Source of the DNA: Novosphingobium sp. UBA6272
GTDB lineage: Bacteria > Pseudomonadota > Alphaproteobacteria > Sphingomonadales > Sphingomonadaceae
DNA length: 64,000 nt
Reading direction: 5' to 3'
NCBI RefSeq assembly: GCF_002440635.1
Contig: NZ_DJUW01000002.1
Coordinates: 124,001-188,000, forward strand
The notes beneath the pieces were generated by a model that saw nothing but the letters and a program-made list of their open reading frames with translations, was not told where the DNA came from and searched no databases. Within the stretch, counting starts at the first letter, position 1, and each line of letters begins with the position of its first letter. A program made the translations under genes and the position numbers. This document shows positions 42,491 through 51,748 of this stretch, one piece after another.

Positions 42491-43089
42491 CCGGCTTTGC
42501 GCAGCCGGATCATCACGAAACGCGATTCGCCGCCTTCATAGCCGCGCCCTTCGCCGGTCTCGGTCTCGATCCGGTCCCAATCGCCGGCTGCGGTGTACCA
42601 GGCCCGAATCTGGTCTTCGCTGGGATAATTGTAATAGCGTCCCAGCCGGTCGCGACCCTCGCTCCCACCGCTCTTGTAAGTTGCGGCATGCCAGCCGCCG
42701 GGTTTCAACGCCCGCCAGATTCGCACCAGCACATCGGGCAGCCCCGCGCGCGGGACATGCAGCAGCGAATAGGCCGCGATCACTCCGTCGTAGCGCTCTG
42801 CGGCATCGAGTTCGCCGAACCGCATTACCCGCACGGCCCGACCCAGCCGCGCCTCGGCCTGGGCGGCCATTTCGGGCACGCCATCGGTCGGCTCGACCTG
42901 AAAGCCCAACGCTTCCATATGCGCCGCATCGCGCCCCGATCCGCAGCCCAGCTCGAGAATCGAGGCGCCCGCAGGCAGCTTCTCCAGAAAGGGATCAAGG
43001 TGGCGTCCGATTCCGCCTGGGCCGCTTGCGGCATAGTCCGGCGCTTCGCGGGCGTAGAATTCCAGCGTGGCGGGATCGAAGCTGGTCAT
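42487..43089 (-). CDS. Class I SAM-dependent methyltransferase
   Basis: A 200-residue Rossmann-fold methyltransferase with motif I SILELGCGSGRDAAHMEALGF (about 39-59) and RYDGVIAAYSLLHVPRAGL. The substrate is unknown; the fold resembles the UbiE/Tam group. It converges on thiSG with a four-base overlap of the two stop regions. Confidence 0.88.
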   Translation of the reverse strand: MTSFDPATLEFYAREAPDYAASGPGGIGRHLDPFLEKLPAGASILELGCGSGRDAAHMEALGFQVEPTDGVPEMAAQAEARLGRAVRVMRFGELDAAERYDGVIAAYSLLHVPRAGLPDVLVRIWRALKPGGWHAATYKSGGSEGRDRLGRYYNYPSEDQIRAWYTAAGDWDRIETETGEGRGYEGGESRFVMIRLRKAG

Positions 43090-43217
43090 GGCGAATTCCG
43101 GCAGGGCGTTTGGGTAGCAACCCCTAGTGTCACGGAAAGCGTCTGGAAGCCATCGTGGTTAACGGGATGATAACCAAGTTCTGGTGATCTCGGTGCCGAA
43201 CCAAACGGGGCAAGATC

Positions 43218-43745
43218 ATGGCCAATACCGGTACCGCATCGCTGACCATCGCCGAACTGCGCGAATTCGCCGGCTTCACCGCCTGCGAGCAGCGCTATAT
43301 CAAACGCAGCCTCGATGTCGGGCTGGGGCGCCAGGATGCTTTCAAACTGTGGGCCCGCGATGCCGCGGAAACGACTTCGATCCGCAGCCAGTACGTGGTC
43401 TATCAGGAACTCAAGGGCCTGCGCGGCAAGGTCCCCGCTGAAACCGGGTTTGAAGCGCTGGAACAGTTCATGGGCAAGCTGATCCGGATCGCCGCTTTCG
43501 ATCTGGCCCAGGAGCGGCTGACCTGCTTCTCAGCGTTCCGCTTTCTTTATGAGCGACTGCTTGGTCCGGAAGCCCGTCCGTTCTTGCCCAGCGCCTTTTG
43601 CGCGGCCAGCGCGCTGCCGCAAATCCGCCCCGAGCGGCGCAAGCATTTGCTGCAATCGATCAGCGAAGCAGCCGCAACCGCCCCGGGTTGGTCGGCGCGC
43701 GCACCTTCATTCTTCCCGGAATGGATCGAAAAAGAGGCGGCTTGA
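43218..43745 (+). CDS. Hypothetical protein
   Basis: A 175-residue soluble, helical protein beginning MANTGTASLTIAELREFAGFTACEQRYIKRSLDVG, with no signal or membrane segment. I do not recognise the family. The promoter region holds a GGTTA-N9-TAACC inverted repeat at about 43157-43175. Neighbours are also unknown. Confidence 0.5.
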   Translation: MANTGTASLTIAELREFAGFTACEQRYIKRSLDVGLGRQDAFKLWARDAAETTSIRSQYVVYQELKGLRGKVPAETGFEALEQFMGKLIRIAAFDLAQERLTCFSAFRFLYERLLGPEARPFLPSAFCAASALPQIRPERRKHLLQSISEAAATAPGWSARAPSFFPEWIEKEAA

Positions 43746-43857
43746 GCGCTTGAACGGGCATTCAGGCAATTTTCAGAATCGACAAGTACGGATTTAGCGG
43801 GCAAACCCCGCCTCGCTCGCCACCGGCGGGCAAGGGTTAACACAAGGGGATTCCCAC

Positions 43858-44055
43858 ATGAAGAAGATTGCTCTGTTCGCCGCCGTTGCGGCTGGCTCGC
43901 TCGCCCTCGCTGCTTGCGGTGGCGAAAAGAAGGAAGAAGCTGCTGCCACCACCGAAGAAACCGCTGCCGCAACCGACGCTTCGGCTGCTGCTTCGGAAGG
44001 CGCTGAAGCCGCTTCGACCGACGCTGCTGCTGCTTCGAGCGAAGAAGCCAAGTAA
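43858..44055 (+). CDS. Small Ala/Glu-rich lipoprotein
   Basis: A 65-residue protein with a lipoprotein signal (AVAAGSLALAACGG, lipobox LAAC) followed by an Ala/Glu/Ser-rich tail (KKEEAAATTEETAAATDAS). It is of very low complexity and probably a surface or periplasmic lipoprotein. A terminator follows 20 bases after the stop. Confidence 0.7.
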   Translation: MKKIALFAAVAAGSLALAACGGEKKEEAAATTEETAAATDASAAASEGAEAASTDAAAASSEEAK

Positions 44056-44075
44056 GCGCTAACGCGTTTGCGAAT

Positions 44076-44120
44076 AAGGGCTGGGCCGGCGGGTGTGGAC
44101 CACTGCCGGCCCGGCCCTTT
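44076..44120 (+). terminator. Rho-independent terminator after the small lipoprotein gene
   Basis: A long GC-rich stem (GGGCTGGGCCGGC against GCCGGCCCGGCCC) with a 14-base loop, followed by TTTTC. Confidence 0.8.
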
Positions 44121-44224
44121 TCATGTCCGGGGCAGATTCGCGTCGATTGCCGCGCGAATCGTAACCCCAAATCAACCATTGCCCGCATATCCCCTGTCCT
44201 GGCAAAGTTGCCGGGGGAGCCCTT

Positions 44225-45745
44225 GTGTCCACCATTGTCCTCGATGGAGTGAACGAAGAGGCCTTTCGCCGCTCGATCGAGAGCCGGCTGAGGCAAGGGC
44301 TTGATCGCGACGCGGTCGAGCGTCTGCGCGCACTGCTGGCACCCTTTGCCGGCCCGGATAAGATCCTCCCCGAACGGTTCCTGACTGTCCATTCCGCCGA
44401 ACTGATCCTCAACGGCTGGGACCGCCTGGCCGAGGCTGTGGCCCGGCATGATCGTGAGGGCTGGCCGATCACCGCGCTTTCGATCGCCTTCGGCTGGCCG
44501 GGCGAGGAAGTGCCGGTTCCCGATGCCGACGGGCGGCTCAGCCCGCTGATCGAAACCGCGTTCTTCACCGACGAAGCCTATCCCTTTTCGCGCAGCGCGC
44601 GTGAGGATCTGCTCGAAGGCTATTCCTACCACGGCTGCACATGGTCGGACGAGAGCGTCGCGACCGAGACCTGCCTGCGGCTGGACGGGATCGACGATCT
44701 GCATGGCGCACTGGCCTTGCTTGAAGCTCGCCTGCTTGCCAGCGAAGAGCCCGACGAGGAAGAAATCCGCGCCGGTTCGCTGGGCGCCTGCCTGCTTTCG
44801 GCACTGTTGTTCCAGGCCGTGGCGGCGCAGATCGAACGGGCCGGACTGCCTCGGCCGCTTTGCGTGCTGTCCGGCAGCAACGGGGTCTATCCCTATTTCG
44901 ACGCGCCCGTTGCCGGCATGCCGGCCGAACTGCTCGGTGCCGATGAAGAGGACGAGCCCGCGCTAAGCCAGGTTCCCGGGCCGCGCTACAGCAGCCTGCT
45001 GGTCACCGGCATTCCGCGCGCGCGCAAACGCGCCGTTCTGGTGCTCGAGGAGAGCGACGAGGACAAGGCGCTGCGCACCGCTGACCTGCGCAACCTGGCG
45101 CACCGCGAAGAGGGTGCCCCGGCTGCGCCGATCGCTCCGCTATCCGCAGCCGAACCGCAGACACCCGGCGAAGGCGGGATCATCCCGCGCGCCGATGGTC
45201 CGCTGCTGGCGAAGAAGGAACCGCACAAGGCCTGGGACTTCCGCGACATGCTGTCGCCCCGCGATGCGCCTGCGGATCAGCCGTCCCTGCCGCCCGAGGA
45301 TCTGGGCGATGCGCATGCTGCGGTACCGGAATTGCCGCAAGGGCTGGCAGAACCGTTGCCCACCGAGCCGGACATGCCGCCGCAGTCCTTGCCCGAAAGG
45401 ATGGCATCACTGTCCGGGGCTTCGTTCCCGCGCATCCCGCGCCTGCCTCGCACCCCGCCGCCCGAACCCGGATTTTCGCTGCTGGATGAAACGGTGGCGG
45501 AGCGCCTTGAGAAGCTGGTCGCGCCTGAGCCTGCACCGGAAGCGCCCGCTGAAACGCCGCGCGAGGCTGCGACAGAACCGGCACCGGCCGGCTTCGCGGC
45601 GCCCATCGACACCCCGGCCTGGCCACTCGGCATCGGTTGGCTCGAAGACATCGCGGCGGATCCCGGGCAGCTCGACACGACCCCGGTCGAAGAAGAACCA
45701 AAGGGTCTGCTCGCCAGATTGCGCCGCTGGATCAGCCGGCGATAA
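44225..45745 (+). CDS. Large protein of unknown function with Pro/Glu-rich C-terminal half
   Basis: A 506-residue protein from GTG 44225. The first 250 or so residues look globular and acidic (FRRSIESRLRQGLDRDAVERLRALL, AELILNGWDRLAEAVARHDREGWPITALSIAFGW). The remaining half is mostly disordered, rich in Pro, Ala and Glu, and ends in a basic tail (GLLARLRRWISRR). No signal peptide. Length and composition suggest a lineage-specific gene. Function not assigned. Confidence 0.6.
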   Translation: MSTIVLDGVNEEAFRRSIESRLRQGLDRDAVERLRALLAPFAGPDKILPERFLTVHSAELILNGWDRLAEAVARHDREGWPITALSIAFGWPGEEVPVPDADGRLSPLIETAFFTDEAYPFSRSAREDLLEGYSYHGCTWSDESVATETCLRLDGIDDLHGALALLEARLLASEEPDEEEIRAGSLGACLLSALLFQAVAAQIERAGLPRPLCVLSGSNGVYPYFDAPVAGMPAELLGADEEDEPALSQVPGPRYSSLLVTGIPRARKRAVLVLEESDEDKALRTADLRNLAHREEGAPAAPIAPLSAAEPQTPGEGGIIPRADGPLLAKKEPHKAWDFRDMLSPRDAPADQPSLPPEDLGDAHAAVPELPQGLAEPLPTEPDMPPQSLPERMASLSGASFPRIPRLPRTPPPEPGFSLLDETVAERLEKLVAPEPAPEAPAETPREAATEPAPAGFAAPIDTPAWPLGIGWLEDIAADPGQLDTTPVEEEPKGLLARLRRWISRR

Positions 45746-45757
45746 GAACTGAGGCCA

Positions 45758-46318
45758 TCACGTGATGGCCGACCAGATCCCCTGAACCTTCTTGACGACG
45801 CTGGCGAAGAGATAGGCGACAACGGTCAGGCCCAGCGCGAGGTGCCCGCGCAGCTTGATCCACCGGGCATGGTAGATCGCGCCCTTCGCCAAAGCTTCGA
45901 AGTATTCCTCACGCATGTCGGCAATCGGCTGCGACAGGACGTTTTCGAAGGCTTTTTTCGAGAACGCGAACCGCAGGATCAATACAGCCAGCGTGCCGGG
46001 CGCCGGTTTGATGATCTGGCGACCCGAGAAGAACGAGGCGAACGAGAGGAGGGCCCCAAATGCCTTGTGGTCAATGTAATCCAGCATTGAGATGGCAAGA
46101 TCTCCCAACGAACTGGCAGACATGAGCTTCCTGGCTGCGCGCAGTTCAGCTTCGCGGACCAGTATCTGCAGTTCGTTGATCCGTTCAATCTCAGCGATTT
46201 GACGTATTTGCCTAGGGTCCGCAGCTTCGATTTGAATCTCGAAACTAATCGCCCGCTGCCACTCCTCCGACGGATCAAGCATCTCCAACGGCGGACTCTT
46301 GTCGAGTTCTTCAGGCAT
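45758..46318 (-). CDS. Probable membrane protein of unknown function, linked to padR
   Basis: A 186-residue protein. A charged N-terminal half includes a coiled-coil-like stretch (AADPRQIRQIAEIERINELQILVREAELRAARKL). Two hydrophobic segments follow, around FGALLSFASFFSG and near the C-terminus (HLALGLTVVAYLFASVVKKV). Its start lies inside the padR 3' end (eight bases overlap), so it is translationally coupled to the regulator and is probably its target. Base composition is less GC-rich than flanks. Confidence 0.6.
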   Translation of the reverse strand: MPEELDKSPPLEMLDPSEEWQRAISFEIQIEAADPRQIRQIAEIERINELQILVREAELRAARKLMSASSLGDLAISMLDYIDHKAFGALLSFASFFSGRQIIKPAPGTLAVLILRFAFSKKAFENVLSQPIADMREEYFEALAKGAIYHARWIKLRGHLALGLTVVAYLFASVVKKVQGIWSAIT

Positions 46319-46622
46319 AGGAAGCCGCCCCCCAATTCATCTGGCCGCCGCTGGCGGCAAACTCCCAGGCGTTGAGCGCGCGCTGGCCCGCCCCGGTAAT
46401 CTGGTACAGCCGCCGCGGCATGCCCGGATCGCGCGGGTCCTTTTCAGAGCGGGACTTGATCAGCCCCTTTTCTTCCATCCGATTCAGCGTGACGTAGATC
46501 GTGCCACGTTTCAGGCGACCGGCACTTTCCTTAATCATCTCAAGGCCATACATCTCACTTTTGGCCAGCAAAAGCTTCAGGACGATGGATTCGATTCCGG
46601 TCGGGAATGGCGATTTGCTCAC
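46311..46622 (-). CDS. PadR family transcriptional regulator
   Basis: A 103-residue winged-helix regulator with the PadR pattern KLLLAKSEMYGLEMIKESAGRLKRGTIYVTLNRMEEKGLIKSR followed by MPRRLYQITGAGQRALNAWEF. It is a short PadR without the long C-terminal helix, so it belongs to the small-dimer class. A 27-bp palindrome with 12-bp perfect arms lies 32 bases upstream of the start. Its likely ligand or target is unknown. Confidence 0.85.
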   Translation of the reverse strand: MSKSPFPTGIESIVLKLLLAKSEMYGLEMIKESAGRLKRGTIYVTLNRMEEKGLIKSRSEKDPRDPGMPRRLYQITGAGQRALNAWEFAASGGQMNWGAASYA

Positions 46623-46653
46623 GGGCGAATGTCCTAGAAGTGAAATCCAGGAA

Positions 46654-46680
46654 ATGAGTCTTACAACGTGTAAGACTCAT
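46654..46680. promoter_or_regulatory. Perfect 12-bp inverted repeat, probable PadR operator
   Basis: Arms ATGAGTCTTACA and TGTAAGACTCAT with a three-base spacer. The position, directly upstream of padR, fits autorepression. Perfect 12-bp arms in random sequence are very unlikely. Confidence 0.8.
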
Positions 46681-46720
46681 CGTCAAGCGGGTGGCGGATT
46701 GTGGTAGCCGCCCGCCTCGC

Positions 46721-48535
46721 TCATCCCTTGTAAAGCGCGTCGAGCCGCTCGCCATAGCGTGCTTTCAGCTTGTGGCGCCGGATCGACTGTTTGGGGGTAA
46801 GTTCCTCGTTGTCGATCGTGAAGGGTTCATCCGCGAAGGTGAACTGGCGGACCTTCTCGATCACCGAGAGGTCCTGGTTGACCCGGTCAAGTGCGGCGCG
46901 CACCGCCGAGCGGAAGGCGGGAAGGGCCTGCAAGGCCTTCATGTTGAACTTTTCGCCATTGGCCTGGGCCCATTCAATCGCCCATTCGGGATCGGGCACG
47001 ACCAGCCCGACCACATAGGGGCGGCGATCGCCGACCACCATCGCCTGGGCGATCTCGGGCTGCAAGGTAAGCAGGCCTTCGACCCGCGCGGGCGAAATGT
47101 TGTCGCCCTTGTCGTTGACGATCATGTCCTTCTTGCGGTCGGTGATCATCAACCGCCCGGCCTCGTCGAGATGGCCGATATCGCCGGTATGCAGCCACCC
47201 GTTCTGCAGCGCCTTGTCGGTTTCGGCCTGATTGCGCCAGTAGCCGTGCATCACCAGTTCGCCGCGCACGAGGATTTCGCCATCCTCGGCGATCTTCAGC
47301 TCGACCCCGTGAAGCGGCGGGCCGACGGTGTCCATCTTGAGGCCTGCCCGGGGCCGGTTGCATGAAATCACCGGGCCAGCCTCGGTCTGGCCATAGCCCT
47401 GCAGCATGGTCAGCCCCATCGATTCGAAAAAAACGCCCACTTCGGGGCTGAGCGGTGCGCCGCCCGAAACCATCGCCTTCATCCGCCCGCCAAAGCGGGC
47501 GCGGATCTTGGGGCGCAGGGTCTTCTCCAGGATTATGTCCATCGGCTTGTCGCGCCAGCGGCCGCGGCCGGCGGCCTTCTTCGCGCCGATCCCCATCGCC
47601 CGGTCCATCAGGTAGTTGGCGACCTTGCCCTGCTTTTCGACCTGCTTCATGATCCGCGCGCGCAGCACTTCGAACAGCCGCGGGACCACCACCATCACCG
47701 TCGGGCGGGTCTCCTCGATATTGCTGGCTAACTTCTCGAGCCCCTCGGCGTAATAGATCTGTGCGCCGACCGAGACCGGCAGCATCTGCCCGCCGGTGTG
47801 CTCATAGGCGTGGCTCAGTGGCAGGAACGAGAGGAAGGCGTCGTCATCGTCGAGCCCGAAATCCTCGTTCAACACCCGCGCCGCGCCATCGGCGTTCATC
47901 AGGATCGCGCCATGATGCTGCATCACCCCGCGCGGCGCCCCGCCGGTGCCGCTGGTGTAAATCAGGCAAGCGGTATCCTGCCGCCCGATCTTCGCGATCC
48001 GGGCATTGACTGCCGCCCGCGCCGGCGCACCGTCGCCGACGATCAGCTTCTGCCAGTCATGATATTCGAAGTTGCTCGCCTGGGCGATCTTGAGCGGCTC
48101 GATCCCGATCACATGCTTGGCATGGCCGGTGCGGAGCAGCGCTCCGATCAGCGGTTTGGACAGCTTGTCATTGGCGACGATTACCGCGCTCGCGCCCGAA
48201 TCCTCCAGGATGTGCTGGTGATCGCGTTCGGTATTGGTGACATAGGCCGGAACGGTGATGCAGCCCGCCGCCATGATTGCGAAATCGGCGATGCACCATT
48301 CGGGGCGGTTTTCGGACACCAGCATTACCCGGTCACCGTCTTTCAGCCCCATCGCGCGGAGCGATTCGGCCAGGCAGCAGACCTGCCGCGCCGCCTCGGC
48401 CCAGCTGATCGCTTGCCACTTGCCGCCATGCTTGGCCCACAGGAACGGTGCCTCGCCCTTGGCGTCGGCCCGTTTGAGCAACAGTTCGACCAGATTGCCG
48501 GTCTCCGGCAGGTCCGATATATCAACCACGCGCAC
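46721..48535 (-). CDS. Long-chain fatty-acid-CoA ligase (AMP-forming)
   Basis: A 604-residue ANL-superfamily enzyme. The adenylation motifs are LIYTSGTGGAPRGVMQHH, GYGQTEAGPV and GWLHTGDIGHLDEAGRLMITDRKKDMIV. The last stretch is the A8 hinge. It activates a carboxylic acid to its CoA thioester; the substrate is probably a long-chain fatty acid. padR lies 98 bases downstream. GTG/ATG choice at 48535 is not critical. Confidence 0.93.
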   Translation of the reverse strand: MRVVDISDLPETGNLVELLLKRADAKGEAPFLWAKHGGKWQAISWAEAARQVCCLAESLRAMGLKDGDRVMLVSENRPEWCIADFAIMAAGCITVPAYVTNTERDHQHILEDSGASAVIVANDKLSKPLIGALLRTGHAKHVIGIEPLKIAQASNFEYHDWQKLIVGDGAPARAAVNARIAKIGRQDTACLIYTSGTGGAPRGVMQHHGAILMNADGAARVLNEDFGLDDDDAFLSFLPLSHAYEHTGGQMLPVSVGAQIYYAEGLEKLASNIEETRPTVMVVVPRLFEVLRARIMKQVEKQGKVANYLMDRAMGIGAKKAAGRGRWRDKPMDIILEKTLRPKIRARFGGRMKAMVSGGAPLSPEVGVFFESMGLTMLQGYGQTEAGPVISCNRPRAGLKMDTVGPPLHGVELKIAEDGEILVRGELVMHGYWRNQAETDKALQNGWLHTGDIGHLDEAGRLMITDRKKDMIVNDKGDNISPARVEGLLTLQPEIAQAMVVGDRRPYVVGLVVPDPEWAIEWAQANGEKFNMKALQALPAFRSAVRAALDRVNQDLSVIEKVRQFTFADEPFTIDNEELTPKQSIRRHKLKARYGERLDALYKG

Positions 48536-48639
48536 CGCCCCTTTCGCAGTACATCCTTGTCCCGTCAGTTTCGATAGGCGGGCTTTGTCCTAGCGGCAAG
48601 ATGTCCGCGGCTTAGTCACCCATGCCTATTCGGTACGGC

Positions 48640-50358
48640 CTATTCCGAAACCGCCTTGCCCTCGCTGCGCGGATCGGCACCGCCCCAGGCCTGGCTGCCG
48701 CGCAGTTCGATCGCATTGGCTTTTAGCGGCAGCGCGCGCGGCTGCACTTCGGCGTGGCCCAGCGCCTTCAGCGCCGGGATCATCGCCTCGAGCGAGGAGC
48801 CCTGCTCGACAAAGACGATTTCGGTGCCCGGCGCGAAGATCACTGGCAGGGCCAGCGCATCCTGCACCGACAGGTCCCAGTCGATCACCCCGATCACCCC
48901 GCGGATCACCTGGGCCGGGATCGTTACTCCGCCGGCCGCGCCGATCACCAGCTTGAGCCGCCCATCGGGTCCGAACACCAGCGTCGGGGTCATCGAGCTG
49001 CGCGGGCGTTTGCCCCCTTCGACCCGGTTGGCGACCTGGCGGCCGTCCAGCTCGGGGTTCATGTCGAAATCGGTCAGCTCGTTGTTGAGATAATAGCCCC
49101 CGGCGATGATCCCCGAACCGAATGGGCTTTCGATCGTCGAGGTATAGGACACCGCATTGCCGGCCCGGTCGACCACCGAAAAGTGCGAGGTGCCGTATTC
49201 GGCCAGCTGCTCGGAGGTGGCGAAGGACAGCGTCTCCCCGCCCGGCGGCGTTCCGGCCACGGCCTTGGTGATCGACTTGCCCGGATCGATCAGCGCCGAA
49301 CGCGCGGCAAGGTACTTGCGGTCGATCATCCCCGCGACCGGGACCGGCACGAAATCGGCATCGGCGGCATAGCGGGCACGGTCGGCATAGGCGAGCCGCT
49401 GGCTCTCTGCGATCAGGTGCCAGGCGACCGGATTGTCCTTGCCCAGCGCTTTCAGGTCGAACCGTTCAAGCTGGATCAGCGTGGCGATCAGCGTGGTCGC
49501 GCCCGAACTTGGCGGACCCATCGAGCAGACCCGGTAACCGCGATAGGTCCCGCAGACCGGGGCCCGGTCCTTGGCGGCATAGGCGGCCAGATCGGCCTCG
49601 GTCATCGGCGCCGGATTGACCGGGGCCAGGGTGACCTTGCCGACGATATCGCGGGCATTGGCGCCCGAATAGAACGCCTTGGCGCCTTGCGTCGCGAAGG
49701 ATTCAAGCGAAGCGGCCAGGGCCGGATTCCTGACCAGGGTACCGACTGGGAGCGGCTGGCCATCGGCCCCGAAGAACATCGCCCGCCCCTCGGCAGTGAA
49801 GCCGGCGGTGCGAGCATTGCTCTTGAGCATGCCGTAAAGCCGCGGCGTGATCACGAAGCCGTCGCGGGCCAGCTTGATCGCCGGGGCGAACAGTGCGGCC
49901 CAGGGCAGGCGCCCATGCGCCGAATGGGCTCGTGCGGCGAGCGCGATATTGCCGGGCACGCCGACACTGGTCCCACCGGGCACGGCTTCCTGAAATTTCA
50001 GCAGCTTGCCGTCCTTGTAGAACCAGTGCGGATGAGCCGCCGCCGGGGCCTTCTCGCGCCCGTCAATCGTTTCGACCGTCCCGCGGGCATTGGTGGTGAC
50101 GTAAAGCCCGCCGCCGCCGATCCCGCTGCTTTGCGGCTCCACCACGGTCAGCGCGATCATCGTCGCGATTGCCGCATCGGTGGCGCTGCCGCCCTGGCGC
50201 AGCATCTCGGCCCCGGCCTCCGCCGCGCGCGGATCGGCGGCGCTGACCATGCCCTTTTCATAAAGCGAAGCGGCCGGCGGCCTGGTGGATGACGGGGCAG
50301 TGGCGCAGCTGGACAGGGCCAGCGCGGCTGCGATCGGGAACAGGGTGCGCAGGTTCAT
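48640..50358 (-). CDS. ggt: Gamma-glutamyltransferase, lipoprotein-type
   Basis: A 572-residue enzyme with a lipoprotein signal (PIAAALALSSCATAP). GGTs cleave themselves before the catalytic threonine, which is the Thr in YGTSHFSVVDRAGN. Other conserved parts are SGIGGGGLYVTT, MTEADLAAYAAKDR and PPSSGATTL. It cleaves glutathione and gamma-glutamyl compounds in the periplasm. The start at 50358 was chosen over 50394 because the family signal begins at MNLRTL. It starts 11 bases after the pyrD stop. Confidence 0.93.
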   Translation of the reverse strand: MNLRTLFPIAAALALSSCATAPSSTRPPAASLYEKGMVSAADPRAAEAGAEMLRQGGSATDAAIATMIALTVVEPQSSGIGGGGLYVTTNARGTVETIDGREKAPAAAHPHWFYKDGKLLKFQEAVPGGTSVGVPGNIALAARAHSAHGRLPWAALFAPAIKLARDGFVITPRLYGMLKSNARTAGFTAEGRAMFFGADGQPLPVGTLVRNPALAASLESFATQGAKAFYSGANARDIVGKVTLAPVNPAPMTEADLAAYAAKDRAPVCGTYRGYRVCSMGPPSSGATTLIATLIQLERFDLKALGKDNPVAWHLIAESQRLAYADRARYAADADFVPVPVAGMIDRKYLAARSALIDPGKSITKAVAGTPPGGETLSFATSEQLAEYGTSHFSVVDRAGNAVSYTSTIESPFGSGIIAGGYYLNNELTDFDMNPELDGRQVANRVEGGKRPRSSMTPTLVFGPDGRLKLVIGAAGGVTIPAQVIRGVIGVIDWDLSVQDALALPVIFAPGTEIVFVEQGSSLEAMIPALKALGHAEVQPRALPLKANAIELRGSQAWGGADPRSEGKAVSE

Positions 50359-50368
50359 CCGCGCAGTG

Positions 50369-51400
50369 CTATTCGCTTCCAACCGCCTCGGCAATGGTGG
50401 CGAAGCCGTCGCGCTGCATCAGCCGTTCCAATCCGCGCACGATCGTCCGCGCGATGCCCGGTCCGGCATAGGCCATGGCGCTGTAAAGCTGGACCAGGCT
50501 GGCCCCGGCGCGGATCCGTTCCCAGGCGTCTTCGGCACTGGCGATGCCACCGACTCCGATCAGCGGCACCTGGCCGCCGGTCGCCTTGCGGAAATCGCGC
50601 ACGCGCTGCAGCGCCAGCGGCTTGAGCGGCGCGCCCGACAGGCCGCCTGCCTCGCCGACCTGAGCCGAACGCAGCGGCGGGCGTGAGATCGTGGTATTCG
50701 AAACGATCAGCGCACCGAGCTGCTTTTCGATCGCGATCCGGGCGATCGCCTCCACATCGGCAGGCTCCAGATCGGGCGCGACCTTCAGGAACACCGGCAC
50801 CTTGGCGCCCCCACGCGCTTCGATCACCGCATCGAGCAGGGCGGTCAGCGCGCCTTCATCCTGCAGCGCGCGCAGGCCGGGGGTGTTGGGGCTGGATACG
50901 TTGACCGCCAGATAGCTTGCCAAGGGAGCCATCAGCCGGGCCATAGTGGCATAGTCGGCAATGCGGTCAGCCGAATCCTTGTTGGCACCAATATTTATCC
51001 CGACGATCCCAGGGCGGCCATGGCGCCGCGCCAGCCGCTCGACCGCCGCCTGCGCGCCGCCATTGTTGAAGCCCATCCGGTTGATCACCGCGCGGTCCTC
51101 GGCCAAACGGAAAAGCCGCGGTTTCGGGTTGCCGGGCTGGGGCAGGGGCGTGATCGAGCCGACCTCGGCAAAACCGAAGCCCAGGCCCAGCAATGCATCG
51201 GGAACTTCGCCGTCCTTGTCGAACCCGGCGGCCATGCCGAGCGGGTTGGGAAAGCGCAGGCCAGCCACTTCGATCGCCAGCGGGCCATCGGCGCGGTTGG
51301 TTCCGGTCAGCGGCAAGGCCTTCAACGCGGCCAGCGAAAGGCCGTGGGCCGATTCGGGATCGATCAGAAACAGGGCGGGGCGAAACAGCGAATAGAGCAT
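50369..51400 (-). CDS. pyrD: Dihydroorotate dehydrogenase, class 2 (membrane-associated, quinone-dependent)
   Basis: A 343-residue enzyme of pyrimidine synthesis. The N-terminal extension MLYSLFRPALFLIDPESAHGLSLAALK is the membrane-binding segment of class 2 enzymes. The core has GMAAGFDKDGEVPDALLGLGFGFAEVGSITP, INRMGFNNGGAQAAVERL, the catalytic Ser in AVNVSSPNTPGLR, and SGAPLKPLALQRVRDFRKATGGQVPLIGVGGI. It starts at 51400; a longer frame would overlap the leader region. Confidence 0.96.
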   Translation of the reverse strand: MLYSLFRPALFLIDPESAHGLSLAALKALPLTGTNRADGPLAIEVAGLRFPNPLGMAAGFDKDGEVPDALLGLGFGFAEVGSITPLPQPGNPKPRLFRLAEDRAVINRMGFNNGGAQAAVERLARRHGRPGIVGINIGANKDSADRIADYATMARLMAPLASYLAVNVSSPNTPGLRALQDEGALTALLDAVIEARGGAKVPVFLKVAPDLEPADVEAIARIAIEKQLGALIVSNTTISRPPLRSAQVGEAGGLSGAPLKPLALQRVRDFRKATGGQVPLIGVGGIASAEDAWERIRAGASLVQLYSAMAYAGPGIARTIVRGLERLMQRDGFATIAEAVGSE

Positions 51401-51556
51401 GGCCGCGCCTATGGCAGCGGCGGCTTTGACTGTCGATTCCGGAGGACGCCGAATCGAGTCGTCACCGTCTGAAAAGGCGGAATTCCGCCGATTATGTCCG
51501 AAACATCCAACTTCTGAGGCAAATTTGTCGATTCCATACAATCCCTTCGCTGCCGG

Positions 51557-51661
51557 TATACGTATGCAGCTCATGCGACCCGAAGGACTCGTGGCATTCT
51601 GCACCGAGATCCTAACTTCAAAAGCGGCTCCCCGGTTTGACCAGGGAGTCGCTTCTTTTTT
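51557..51661 (+). ncRNA. Candidate small RNA or leader with terminator hairpin
   Basis: Between pyrD and the suf regulator lies 348 bp with no good gene. At 51624-51661 is a strong rho-independent terminator: GCGGCTCCC, 11-base loop, GGGAGTCGC, then TTCTTTTTT. Upstream, about 51564-51600 folds into a second hairpin (GCAG and CTGC, ATGC and GCAT pairs). The transcript start is not defined. It could be a stand-alone RNA or an attenuator leader for the suf operon that starts at 51749. Confidence 0.45.
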
Positions 51662-51748
51662 GCGCCACGCACAGGCGTTGCAAGCCTTGGTCGATGGGCC
51701 TAGGGGAAACCGGAACGAATCACTCCGATTTAACCGGGAGCCCTGCCC

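Noticed and set aside
48754..50292. A 512-codon open frame antisense to ggt
   Set aside because: Opposite strand of a well-supported gamma-glutamyltransferase gene with signal peptide and catalytic threonine motif.
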